DNA of 36,178 nt from Alphaproteobacteria bacterium (GTDB taxonomy: Bacteria > Pseudomonadota > Alphaproteobacteria > Rhizobiales > Xanthobacteraceae). The stretch spans positions 1 to 36,178 of the forward strand of contig JAPLPD010000128.1 in assembly GCA_026400395.1 (NCBI GenBank), read 5' to 3'. Made by a program: the position numbers and the translations under genes. Below the pieces are notes generated by a model that had not been told where the DNA came from, searched no databases, and saw nothing but the letters and a program-made list of their open reading frames with translations. How positions within the stretch are numbered: position 1 is the first letter of the stretch; each line of letters starts with the position of its first letter. Shown piece after piece: positions 17,300-25,022 of this stretch.

Positions 17300-17350
17300 A
17301 CCACGCGGGATTTATCAGGCGTGGTCAAAAGCACGCCCTTTCAGGAGGAG
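17300..17350 (+). promoter_or_regulatory. metK leader with two mutually exclusive hairpins
   Basis: Hairpin A pairs ACCACGC (17300-17306) with GCGTGGT (17319-17325) around a 12-base loop GGGATTTATCAG. Hairpin B pairs GGCGTG (17318-17323) with CACGCC (17332-17337). They share GCGTG, so only one can form. The Shine-Dalgarno AGGAGGAG (17343-17350) follows at once. Placement directly ahead of the SAM synthase gene suggests a cis-regulatory RNA, but I could not match it to a known SAM riboswitch class. Confidence 0.4.
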
Positions 17351-17355
17351 CCCAG

Positions 17356-18585
17356 GTGCCCCACGCCAACTATCTTTTCACCAGTGAGTCCGTGTCCGAA
17401 GGCCATCCGGACAAGGTGTCCGACCAGATTTCCGACGCCATTCCGGACGACAGCCAGATCAACACCCGGCTGGGCTGCGAGACGCTCTGCACCACCAACA
17501 AGATCGTGGTGGCCGGCGAAGGCCGTGGCCAGCTTTTCAAGACCATCCACGGCATTTCGGTGGTCGATCGCGAGCTGATCACCGAGATCGCCCGCGGCGT
17601 GGTCAAGGACATCGGCTACGACCAGAACGGCTTCTCCTATCACGGCGCTGACGTCGAGGTGCTGCTGCATGGCCAGTCGCCCGACATCGCCATGGGCGTC
17701 AACGCCAAGAAGAAGAAGGGCGGCGAAGAGGAAGGCGCCGGCGATCAGGGCATGATGTTCGGTTATGCCTGCACCGAGAGCGAGGTGTACGAGAAGGGCT
17801 CATACATGCCCGCGCCGATCTATTTCGCCCACAAGATCCTTAAGGTGCTCTCGGACAAGCGCCGCGCCGGCCGGATTTTCGATCTGCAGCCCGACGCCAA
17901 GAGCCAGGTCACAGTGAAATACATCGACGGCAAGCCGGTCGGCTGCACCAAGGTCGTGGTCTCGACGCAGCACAATGAGAAGAGCCGCAACGGCAAGACT
18001 TATACGCCGGGCATGGTCCGCGACCTGATCGAGGACGCGGTCACGTCCGCGCTGCCGAAGGGCTGGATGCCGCAGAAGTCATCCGACTTCCTGGTCAACC
18101 CGACCGGCAACTTCGTGGTCGGCGGTCCCGACGGCGACTGCGGCCTGACCGGCCGCAAGATCATCGTCGACACCTACGGCGGCTACGCCCCGCACGGCGG
18201 CGGCGCGTTCTCCGGCAAGGATCCGACCAAGGTCGATCGCTCGGCCGCCTACGCCACCCGCTATCTCGCCAAGAACGTGGTGGCGGCCGGCCTCGCCGAA
18301 CGCTGCACGATCCAGGTGGCCTACGCGATCGGCGTCGCCGATCCGATGTCGGTCCTGGTCGACACCCACGGCACCGGCAAGGTCGATGAGAAGAAGCTCG
18401 AGAAGGTGCTGCCGGAAGTCTTCCGGCTGACGCCGACCAACATCCGGCGTTCGCTGAAGCTCAACCGGCCGATCTACCGCCGCACCGCGGCCTACGGTCA
18501 CTTCGGCCGCGCGCCGGACAAGGACGGCGGGTTCTCCTGGGAGCAGACCAATCTGGTGAGCCAGCTCAAGAGCGCCTTCAAGTAA
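17356..18585 (+). CDS. metK: S-adenosylmethionine synthase
   Basis: MetK makes SAM from methionine and ATP in the cytoplasm and so feeds the SAM-dependent enzymes encoded nearby (MiaB, TrmB). The 409-residue protein has the N-terminal [20 protein letters not shown] with H17 and K20, the hexapeptide region [12 protein letters not shown], and the metal/phosphate loop [20 protein letters not shown] lysine-rich insert, [12 protein letters not shown], precedes the GAGDQG motif; I have seen such inserts in alphaproteobacterial enzymes. The start is GTG 17356, six bases after AGGAGGAG. A stem-loop with a T-run follows the stop. Confidence 0.97.
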   Translation: MPHANYLFTSESVSEGHPDKVSDQISDAIPDDSQINTRLGCETLCTTNKIVVAGEGRGQLFKTIHGISVVDRELITEIARGVVKDIGYDQNGFSYHGADVEVLLHGQSPDIAMGVNAKKKKGGEEEGAGDQGMMFGYACTESEVYEKGSYMPAPIYFAHKILKVLSDKRRAGRIFDLQPDAKSQVTVKYIDGKPVGCTKVVVSTQHNEKSRNGKTYTPGMVRDLIEDAVTSALPKGWMPQKSSDFLVNPTGNFVVGGPDGDCGLTGRKIIVDTYGGYAPHGGGAFSGKDPTKVDRSAAYATRYLAKNVVAAGLAERCTIQVAYAIGVADPMSVLVDTHGTGKVDEKKLEKVLPEVFRLTPTNIRRSLKLNRPIYRRTAAYGHFGRAPDKDGGFSWEQTNLVSQLKSAFK

Positions 18586-18607
18586 GGCCTTCTCCATCCA
18601 ACAGCCC

Positions 18608-18641
18608 GAAGCCCGGCCTTGTGCCGGGCTTCGTCGTTTTT
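18608..18641 (+). terminator. Intrinsic terminator between metK and trmB
   Basis: The perfect 10-bp stem GAAGCCCGGC/GCCGGGCTTC with a five-base loop is followed by GTCG and TTTTT. It ends 12 bases before the trmB ATG, so trmB depends on read-through or on a promoter inside this short gap. Confidence 0.8.
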
Positions 18642-18653
18642 GATAGTCCCCCC

Positions 18654-19346
18654 ATGAGCGACGCCCAGCACAATCGAGCCGGCGCCTTCTTCGGCCGCCG
18701 CAAGGGCCATCCGCTGCGCGCCCATCAGGCCGCGCTGCTCGATACGCTGCTGCCGCGGCTCGCGCTCGACGTGACGGCGCCCGCCCCCGCCGATCTCCGC
18801 ACGCTGTTTCACGATGTCGACGACGTGCGCCTGGAAAGCGGCTTCGGCGGCGGCGAGCATCTGATCGCGGAGGCCACGCGCCTGCCGCGCATGGGCTTCA
18901 TCGGCATCGAGCCTTTCCTCAAAGGTATGGCCAAGGCGCTGGCGGCGATCGAAGAGCGCAAGCTGCAGAACATCCGCCTGTATTACGGTGACGCCACCGA
19001 TCTGCTGGGGTGGCTGCCGGCGGCGAGTCTCGCCCGTTTCGATCTGCTCTATCCCGATCCGTGGCCGAAGCGGCGGCACTGGAAGCGGCGCTTCGTGCAG
19101 GACAAGAGCGTCGCGGCGATCGCGCGCCTGGTGCGGCCCGGCGGCGAGTTCCGCTTCGCCAGCGACATTCCGGATTATGTGGCCTGGACGCTGCTGCGGC
19201 TCGGTCGCTCGCCGGATTTCGCGTGGACCGCGGAGCAGGCCGACGACTGGCGGCTGCCCTGGCCGCACTGGTCAGGCACGCGATACGAGGCCAAAGCCAA
19301 GCGCGAGGGCCGCACGCCCTGCTATCTGATTTTCAGGCGAACGTAG
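18654..19346 (+). CDS. trmB: tRNA (guanine-N7-)-methyltransferase TrmB
   Basis: TrmB methylates N7 of G46 in the tRNA variable loop using SAM. The 230-residue Rossmann methyltransferase shows the SAM-binding ESGFGGGEHLI (motif I) and FIGIEPF. The family signature YPDPWPKRRHWKRRF follows, then FRFASDIPDY, with TRYEAKAKREGR at the C-terminus. I start at ATG 18654 (MSDAQHNRAG), although no Shine-Dalgarno is visible and a terminator-like hairpin sits just upstream. The metK-trmB order is common in Rhizobiales. Confidence 0.95.
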   Translation: MSDAQHNRAGAFFGRRKGHPLRAHQAALLDTLLPRLALDVTAPAPADLRTLFHDVDDVRLESGFGGGEHLIAEATRLPRMGFIGIEPFLKGMAKALAAIEERKLQNIRLYYGDATDLLGWLPAASLARFDLLYPDPWPKRRHWKRRFVQDKSVAAIARLVRPGGEFRFASDIPDYVAWTLLRLGRSPDFAWTAEQADDWRLPWPHWSGTRYEAKAKREGRTPCYLIFRRT

Positions 19347-19385
19347 AGCCCCTATCAGGATAGATACTCCGGAGCTTTTTTATTC

Positions 19386-19434
19386 GAGCACGATCTTGTC
19401 CGAAAACCTGATTCCACTTTTCGGGATCGTGCTC
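19386..19434. repeat. GAGCACGATC...GATCGTGCTC interspersed palindrome
   Basis: GAGCACGATC + TTGT + CCGAAAA pairs with TTTTCGG + GATCGTGCTC: 17 base pairs interrupted by a four-base bulge, with an 11-base loop. The same type of element (GAGCATGATC...TTTTCGGGATCATGCTC) is widespread between genes in Bradyrhizobium-group genomes. It lies between trmB and the substrate-binding protein gene. Confidence 0.75.
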
Positions 19435-19471
19435 CAACCGATACGATGCACCTTCTGACTGAGGGCTGGAA

Positions 19472-20452
19472 ATGCGGCGGCGCGATTTTATTAAAGTGGC
19501 TGGCGGAGCGGCGGCGTGGCCTCTGGTCGCGCAAGCACAGCAATCGGCGATGCCGGTGATCGGTTATCTCAGCGCGCGTTCGCCTGCCGAGAGCGCCGAT
19601 CTGCTGGCCGCGTTCCAGCGCGGCTTGACCGAAAATGGGACCGTCGAAGGCCGCAACGTGTCGATCGACTACCGTTGGGCGCTCGGCGAATACGGCCTTC
19701 TGCCCGCGATGGCGGCGGAGCTGGTTCGCCGCCCGGTGAGCGTGCTCATCACCGTGGGCGGCGAAGTTTCAGCGCGGTCCGCGATTGCCGCCACTACAAC
19801 GATACCGATCGTTTCGATATTTGCCGACGATCCGGTTGCCAGCCTTATCGTCACCAGCCTCAGCCGGCCGGAGGGAAACATCACCGGGGTGTTCAATTTC
19901 AATCCGACCCTGGAGGCCAAGCGGCTCGGTCTGTTGCATGAACTCGTGCCGCAGGCGGCGACGATCGGCGTTCTGTTGAATCAGAACTATCCACCGGCGG
20001 CCACCCAGCTCAAAGGCATCGAGGAGGCCGCGCGCACCATCGGACTGAAGACTGTTGTCATGCGGGCCAGCACCGACAGCGAGATCGAGGCCGCCTTCGC
20101 AGCCGCGGTGCAGCAGCCCATCGGGGTGCTTGCGGTAACCAGCGATCCCTTCTTCAACACGCGCAGCGAAAAGCTCGTCGCCTTGGCGGCGCGCTACGCG
20201 GTGCCGGCGGTATACCCTTTTCGCGAATACGCCGTGGCCGGCGGTCTCATGAGCTACGGAGTCGACCTTCGCGAAATGTATCACCAGGTTGGCATCTACG
20301 CCGGACGCATTCTCAACGGTGCCAAGCCCTCGGACTTGCCGATCATGCAGCCGATCAAGTTCGAGTTCGTGCTCAATTCCAAGACCGCGAAGTCGCTTGG
20401 AATCAAAATATCCGACAATTTCATTTCGCTCGCCGACGACGTGATCGAATAG
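19472..20452 (+). CDS. ABC transporter substrate-binding protein (PF04392 type), Tat signal, solitary
   Basis: This 326-residue protein starts MRRRDFIKVAGGAAAWPLVAQA, a twin-arginine signal with RRRDFIK and a likely cleavage after AQA. It is therefore expected in the periplasm. The mature part, PVIGYLSARSPAESADLL, NVSIDYRWALGEY and PEGNITGVFNF, matches the PF04392 substrate-binding proteins, which are greatly expanded in Bradyrhizobium relatives. No permease or ATPase is nearby, so the ligand and transport partner are unknown. The start ATG 19472 fits the signal peptide and has GAGGG upstream. A palindromic repeat lies on each side. Confidence 0.88.
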   Translation: MRRRDFIKVAGGAAAWPLVAQAQQSAMPVIGYLSARSPAESADLLAAFQRGLTENGTVEGRNVSIDYRWALGEYGLLPAMAAELVRRPVSVLITVGGEVSARSAIAATTTIPIVSIFADDPVASLIVTSLSRPEGNITGVFNFNPTLEAKRLGLLHELVPQAATIGVLLNQNYPPAATQLKGIEEAARTIGLKTVVMRASTDSEIEAAFAAAVQQPIGVLAVTSDPFFNTRSEKLVALAARYAVPAVYPFREYAVAGGLMSYGVDLREMYHQVGIYAGRILNGAKPSDLPIMQPIKFEFVLNSKTAKSLGIKISDNFISLADDVIE

Positions 20453-20486
20453 CCCGACGGCAATTTCGCTGGCGAAAGATCCTCTA

Positions 20487-20570
20487 CGTCATGGCCGGGC
20501 TTGACCCGGCCATCCACGTCTTGCTTGGCGAAGAAAGACGTGGATGCCCGGCACAAGGCCGGGCATGACG
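20487..20570. repeat. Dispersed palindromic repeat, copy 3
   Basis: The left arm CGTCATGGCCGGGCTTGACC and the right arm AAGGCCGGGCATGACG enclose ATCCACGTCTT and AAGACGTGGAT inner arms, giving a long hairpin. It lies between the convergent substrate-binding protein and DUF2336 genes. Confidence 0.9.
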
Positions 20571-20594
20571 AACTTTGGGTTTCTCGTGTTGAAA

Positions 20595-21683
20595 CTAAAC
20601 AGCGCCTTCCGGCTGGCGCACCTGCCAGAACCGCACCACGCGCTGGGCGGTCGAGGACGACAGCTTCTCGAAGTTGGCGAACGCGGCGTCGAGCGCCGGC
20701 GTCGAGGTGCCCTTGGCGTTCGGCCGCGCCATGATGATCGACCGCGCCGTGGTCCAGCCGTAGCCGGCGGCCCGGCACAGGATGAGGATCGGATCGGGCC
20801 GGTCGCCGGCCATCAGCCGGTCCGCGGTTTCGATCGGCACGCCGCAGAGCAGCGCCAGCGCCGCCACGGTCTCCTCGAACTTCTTGTCCTTGGCGAACTC
20901 GGCCAATTCGGCCTCGCCGAGAGAACCTGACTGATGCAGCGTCATGACCGCGCGCTGGGCCGCCGCGTAGTCGCGCGCCGGCGTGCTGTTGTCGAGCTCC
21001 TTGGAGACCTTCTCCAGCACGCGCTGAATTTCGTTGCGTGTCTCGGGTTTCGCCGCCTGCAACAGGCGCTGCTGCACCACCGCGGTGGCGCGCACCAGGA
21101 GATCGCGGAACAGATGCGGCGGGATGTCCGGCCGCTGCCCGACCTTTTCGGCGAGGTCGCCGTCGCCTTCCGCGCGCTTGACCAGCGCGGAGAAGCCGCC
21201 CTCGGACAGCTTGGCGCTCTGATTGTCGGCGACGTTGCGCATCACTTCGGTGTCGCCGCGGCGGACCAGCACATCGGTGACGGCTTCGCCGATGTTCTCG
21301 CGGCCGGCGATAACCGCCAGATGCGCCTGACCCTTGGTGCGGGCCAGTTCGACCAGTTCGTTTTCCTGCAGGCGCGCCGATTCCGTCAGCACCGGCCCGG
21401 CCACCGCGATGTCGTCGTCATGCGCGAGCTGGCGCATCAGTTCGATCGGCGCGTTCGCCATCGGCGCCAAAGTCTGCGCCATCTCGGCGCGCGCCTTGGT
21501 CTCGATCTCGACGACCAGACGGCACAGCACGTCGTCGAACAGGCCGATGTGGTCTTCGTTGAAGTGCGGCGCGCCGTCGATGAACAGATTGGCGATGCGT
21601 TTGACGGTGGCGGCCCGCTTGTCCTGCGATCCGTGCTGAATGACGTCTTCAAGCTCGGGGATCAACGACGCGGACGCGGACAT
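20595..21683 (-). CDS. DUF2336 domain-containing protein
   Basis: This 362-residue, largely alpha-helical protein has repeated short helical segments (for example VKRIANLFIDGAPHF, IELMRQLAHDDDIAVAGPVL, QAHLAVIAGRENIGEAVTDV, EVMRNVADNQSAKLSEGGF). The LAHDD, VAGPVL and VLVRRGD-type phrases are those of DUF2336, an alphaproteobacterial family whose function I do not know. HEAT/ARM-like packing is plausible from the repeats. No signal peptide or membrane segment is seen. The start is ATG 21683; the open frame upstream of it overlaps the rimP promoter region and is not used. It is divergent from the rimP operon. Confidence 0.82.
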   Translation of the reverse strand: MSASASLIPELEDVIQHGSQDKRAATVKRIANLFIDGAPHFNEDHIGLFDDVLCRLVVEIETKARAEMAQTLAPMANAPIELMRQLAHDDDIAVAGPVLTESARLQENELVELARTKGQAHLAVIAGRENIGEAVTDVLVRRGDTEVMRNVADNQSAKLSEGGFSALVKRAEGDGDLAEKVGQRPDIPPHLFRDLLVRATAVVQQRLLQAAKPETRNEIQRVLEKVSKELDNSTPARDYAAAQRAVMTLHQSGSLGEAELAEFAKDKKFEETVAALALLCGVPIETADRLMAGDRPDPILILCRAAGYGWTTARSIIMARPNAKGTSTPALDAAFANFEKLSSSTAQRVVRFWQVRQPEGAV

Positions 21684-21783
21684 TTGAAAACCCTGCACAC
21701 AACACCTGCCCGGCCCACAGCCGGACGTACTAAATGCAAAGTTAAATGGGCTTCGTGAAGGAACCGTTAGCCAAGCTTGCCCT

Positions 21784-21810
21784 TGCACCAATGCGGCAAA
21801 TCGCTATATT
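21784..21810 (+). promoter_or_regulatory. Candidate promoter of the rimP-nusA-infB operon
   Basis: TTGCAC (21784-21789) and TATATT (21805-21810) are separated by 15 bases, a little shorter than ideal for a housekeeping sigma factor. It is the best match in the 285-base gap between the DUF2336 gene and rimP. The gap also contains a small hairpin TGCAGA/TCTGCA at 21822-21836 and the terminator-like structure further down. Confidence 0.4.
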
Positions 21811-21864
21811 CCGCGCGTCCTTGCAGACCGTCTGCATGGATCCTCATAGGTCAGATCGGCTTTT

Positions 21865-21896
21865 GAGAGTGGGCCCCCCGGGACCCGCTCTTTTTT
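21865..21896 (+). terminator. Attenuator-like hairpin in the rimP operon leader
   Basis: GAGAGTGGGCCCC and GGGACCCGCTC pair with one bulge and one mismatch, and TTTTTT follows directly (21891-21896). It stands between the candidate promoter and the rimP start, so it looks like a leader terminator that could set expression of the whole operon. Confidence 0.65.
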
Positions 21897-21968
21897 GTTA
21901 CCGAAATGGCCCCGGCCCTGAGTCCGGCGAGAAAACTTAATAAAATCAGCCTGTTACCGGCTAACTGG

Positions 21969-22694
21969 ATGAACGATTTGAACGACACTGTGGCGGCCTC
22001 CGAGCCGCGCCTGATCATCGAACCCGGCCTCAGCGCCCGGGTCGCGGCGATCGTCGAGCCCGTGATCGAGGGCCTCGGCTATCGGCTGGTGCGGGTGCGC
22101 GTTTACGGCGCCGACGGCTGCACCGTGCAGATCATGGCCGAGTGGCCCGACGGCACCATGAACATCGACGACTGCGAGATCTGCTCGCGCGCGCTGTCGC
22201 CGGTGCTCGACGCCTCCGATCCGGTCACCGAGGCGTACCGGCTGGAGATGTCTTCGCCCGGCATCGACCGTCCGCTGGTGCGCCAGTCGGACTTCGTGCG
22301 TTACGCCAACAATTTCGTGAAGGTCGAGATGGCGGTGGCGGTCGAAGGCCGCAAGCGCTTCCGCGGCCAGTTGCTCGGCGCCGAAGGCAACAAGGCGCGC
22401 ATCCGCCGCGACGACACCTCCACCGGCGAGACCGCCGACATCATGCTGCCGATCGAGGACATGGCGGAGGCCAAGCTCGTCCTCACCGACGCGCTGATCG
22501 CCGAATCGCTGCGCCGCGGCAAGCAGGCCGACCTGCAGCGGCAGTCGGACGAACGGAATCCGGCGCTCAACGACAATCAACCCGCGGATGGGAACTCCAC
22601 CGCTTCATCCGAACAACCCAACACCTTTCAGCGCGCGCCCGGCCGGGCCCCATCGGGTCATGCCCGGCACCGCGCCCATCACGAAGGAGAATGA
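21969..22694 (+). CDS. rimP: Ribosome maturation factor RimP
   Basis: RimP assists 30S subunit assembly. The 241-residue product has the N-terminal RimP domain (about 20-95): [19 protein letters not shown], then INIDD-like [18 protein letters not shown], then [14 protein letters not shown]. The C-terminal SH3-like domain (about 98-165) contains [11 protein letters not shown]. Residues after about 190 are a low-complexity tail, and its last ~25 codons overlap DNA that resembles half of the CGTCATGCCCGGC repeat (22657-22668). The start is ATG 21969 (MNDLNDT); an earlier ATG at 21906 lies immediately after the leader terminator and would add 21 unconserved residues. It is the first gene of the operon; nusA begins three bases after its stop. 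Confidence 0.9.
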   Translation: MNDLNDTVAASEPRLIIEPGLSARVAAIVEPVIEGLGYRLVRVRVYGADGCTVQIMAEWPDGTMNIDDCEICSRALSPVLDASDPVTEAYRLEMSSPGIDRPLVRQSDFVRYANNFVKVEMAVAVEGRKRFRGQLLGAEGNKARIRRDDTSTGETADIMLPIEDMAEAKLVLTDALIAESLRRGKQADLQRQSDERNPALNDNQPADGNSTASSEQPNTFQRAPGRAPSGHARHRAHHEGE

Positions 22695-22697
22695 ACG

Positions 22698-24305
22698 ATG
22701 GCAGTCAGCGCCAACAGACTTGAACTGTTGCAGATCGCCGACGCGGTGGCCCGCGAGAAGTCGATTGACCGCACGATCGTCATCGGCGCGATGGAGGAAG
22801 CGATCGCCAAGGCGGCGCGGTCGCGCTACGGCGCCGAGACCGACGTTCACGCCAGCATCGATTCCAAGACCGGCGAGCTGCGGCTGTCGCGCCACATGCT
22901 GGTGGTCGACGCGGTCGAGAACTCGTCCATCCACATCAGCCTCGACGAGGCGAAAAAGCGCAACCCCGCCGCGCAGGTCGGCGACACCATCGCCGACACG
23001 CTGCCGCCGCTGGAGTACGGCCGCATCGCCGCCGGCTCGGCCAAGCAGGTGATCGTGCAGAAGGTGCGCGAGGCCGAGCGCGACCGGCAGTTCATCGAAT
23101 ACAAGGACCGCATCGGCGACATCATCAACGGCATCGTCAAGCGCGTCGAATACGGCAACGTGGTGGTCGATCTCGGCCGCGGCGAGGCGATCGTGCGCCG
23201 CGACGAGATGCTGCCGCGCGAGACGCTGCGCAACGGCGACCGCGTCCGCGCTTTCATCTACGACGTGCGGCGCGAGCCGCGCGGGCCGCAGATTTTTCTG
23301 TCCCGCACCCATCCGCAGTTCATGGCGAAGCTGTTCGCCCAGGAGGTTCCGGAGATTTACGACAACATCGTCGAGGTGAAGGCGGTGGCCCGCGATCCGG
23401 GCTCGCGCGCCAAAATCGCGGTGATTTCGCGCGATTCCTCGGTCGATCCGGTCGGCGCCTGCGTCGGCATGCGGGGCTCCCGCGTGCAGGCGGTGGTCAA
23501 CGAATTGCAGGGCGAGAAGATCGACATCATCCCGTGGTCGGCGGACATCGCGTCCTTCGTGGTCAACGCGCTGGCCCCCGCCGAAGTCGCCAAGGTGGTG
23601 CTCGACGAGGACCGCGAGCGCATCGAGGTCGTGGTGCCGGACGCGCAGCTTTCGCTCGCCATCGGCCGCCGCGGCCAGAACGTGCGTCTCGCCTCGCAGC
23701 TCACCGGCTGGGACATCGACATCCTCACCGAGCAGGAGGAGTCCGAGCGCCGCCAGGCCGAGTTCCAGAATCGCACCAAGGTGTTCATGGAAGCGCTCGA
23801 CGTCGACGAAGTGGTCGGACAGTTGCTCGCCTCGGAGGGCTTCGGCTCGGTCGAGGAACTGGCCGTGGTCGACGAGAAGGAACTCGCTTCGATCGAAGGC
23901 TTCGACGAGGACACCGCGCGCGAGCTGCAGAGCCGCGCCCAGGAGTATCTCGGCAAGATCGAGGGCGAGCTGGACGCCAAGCGCAAGGAACTGGGCGTCG
24001 ACGACGCGGTGCGGGATGTGCCCGGTGTCACCTCGTCGATCCTGGTCAAGCTCGGCGAGAACGGCGTCAAGACGGTCGAGGATCTGGCCGGCTGCGCCAC
24101 CGACGATCTGGTCGGCTGGACCGAGCGCAAGGACGGCGAGAGCAAGCGCGAGCCGGGCTTCCTCGACGGCGAGGAGATCACCCGCGAGGACGCCGAGGCG
24201 ATGATCATGCAGGCCCGCGTCAAGGCCGGCTGGATCACCGAAGCCGATCTCGCGCAGCCGGCGGCGGACGCCGCGGCGGCCGAAGCCGAAGCAACCCCGG
24301 CGTAA
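22698..24305 (+). CDS. nusA: Transcription termination/antitermination protein NusA
   Basis: NusA binds RNA polymerase and nascent RNA, promoting pausing, termination or antitermination. The 535-residue protein has the N-terminal polymerase-binding domain (about 1-130), the S1 domain (about 135-200, [16 protein letters not shown]) and two KH domains (about 205-345, including [15 protein letters not shown] and [19 protein letters not shown]). C-terminal helix-hairpin-helix acidic repeats follow (about 360-500, [19 protein letters not shown] and [19 protein letters not shown]). The start ATG 22698 follows AAGGAG in the end of rimP by eight bases. Confidence 0.97.
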   Translation: MAVSANRLELLQIADAVAREKSIDRTIVIGAMEEAIAKAARSRYGAETDVHASIDSKTGELRLSRHMLVVDAVENSSIHISLDEAKKRNPAAQVGDTIADTLPPLEYGRIAAGSAKQVIVQKVREAERDRQFIEYKDRIGDIINGIVKRVEYGNVVVDLGRGEAIVRRDEMLPRETLRNGDRVRAFIYDVRREPRGPQIFLSRTHPQFMAKLFAQEVPEIYDNIVEVKAVARDPGSRAKIAVISRDSSVDPVGACVGMRGSRVQAVVNELQGEKIDIIPWSADIASFVVNALAPAEVAKVVLDEDRERIEVVVPDAQLSLAIGRRGQNVRLASQLTGWDIDILTEQEESERRQAEFQNRTKVFMEALDVDEVVGQLLASEGFGSVEELAVVDEKELASIEGFDEDTARELQSRAQEYLGKIEGELDAKRKELGVDDAVRDVPGVTSSILVKLGENGVKTVEDLAGCATDDLVGWTERKDGESKREPGFLDGEEITREDAEAMIMQARVKAGWITEADLAQPAADAAAAEAEATPA

Positions 24306-24323
24306 CGGAGAACGGCTGGACCG

Positions 24324-25004
24324 ATGCTGGCACTCGCGCCCACAGAAGAACTCGACGCCGGCCCCCGCAAGGGCGGTCCCGGCGCCGAGCGGCTGTGCGC
24401 GGTGTCACGCACGGTGAAGCCGGTCGACGAGCTGATCCGTTTCGTGGTCGGCCCGGACGGCGTGGTGGCCGATCTCAAGCGAAAGCTGCCGGGCCGCGGC
24501 TTGTGGATCACCGGCGACAGACACACATTGAAGGATGCCGTCGCGCGCAACGTGTTCGCCCGCGGCTTTAAGCGCGAGGTTCGCGTTTCGCCGGCGCTGA
24601 TCGAAGAAACCGAGCGTTTGCTGGTGCGTGCGGCGCTCGATGCTCTCGCCATAGCCGGCAAGGGATCGCTGGTGGCGACGGGTTTCGCCAAGACCGAGGC
24701 GGCCATCGCCGGCGAGCCCATCGTGGGCGTGATTCACGCCTCCGATGGCAGCCCGGATGGCATCAATAAGCTGGCCGGCGGGCTGCGGCGGCGGGACGAC
24801 CCGGTCAAAATCCCGGTCATCCAGGCTTTCACGACCGCCCAATTGGATTTGGCATTGGGCCGGTCAAATGTGGTACATGCAGCCCTGCTTGCCGGGCCTG
24901 CCATTGACACGTTTCTGGCGCGATTTGCGCGCCTCGAGCGCTTTCGGGCCGGTGAAGCGGCTCAAAGCGGCCATCAATGCGGCCCAGGCCGCGAACCGAA
25001 CTGA
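24324..25004 (+). CDS. YlxR-family (DUF448) RNA-binding protein with L7Ae-like C-terminal region
   Basis: The 226-residue protein begins with a DUF448/YlxR domain (about 20-95): [39 protein letters not shown]. The C-terminal half (about 100-200, [17 protein letters not shown] and [20 protein letters not shown]) resembles the L7Ae/S12e-like domain that is fused to YlxR in alphaproteobacteria. YlxR lies between nusA and infB in most bacteria and is taken to bind RNA or a nucleoid-related partner. The start ATG 24324 is 18 bases after nusA; an upstream GGAG is rather far away. InfB follows after 18 bases. Confidence 0.9.
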   Translation: MLALAPTEELDAGPRKGGPGAERLCAVSRTVKPVDELIRFVVGPDGVVADLKRKLPGRGLWITGDRHTLKDAVARNVFARGFKREVRVSPALIEETERLLVRAALDALAIAGKGSLVATGFAKTEAAIAGEPIVGVIHASDGSPDGINKLAGGLRRRDDPVKIPVIQAFTTAQLDLALGRSNVVHAALLAGPAIDTFLARFARLERFRAGEAAQSGHQCGPGREPN

Positions 25005-25022
25005 CAAGGATTCGAGAACGGA

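Noticed and set aside
17211-17355. SAM-II or SAM/SAH riboswitch before metK
   Set aside because: A GATTTA is present, but the conserved downstream core and pseudoknot pairing could not be found by eye, so only an unclassified leader is reported.
21692-21968. A tRNA gene in the rimP leader, as with metY in E. coli
   Set aside because: There is no cloverleaf or T-loop sequence, only the small hairpin and the terminator-like structure.
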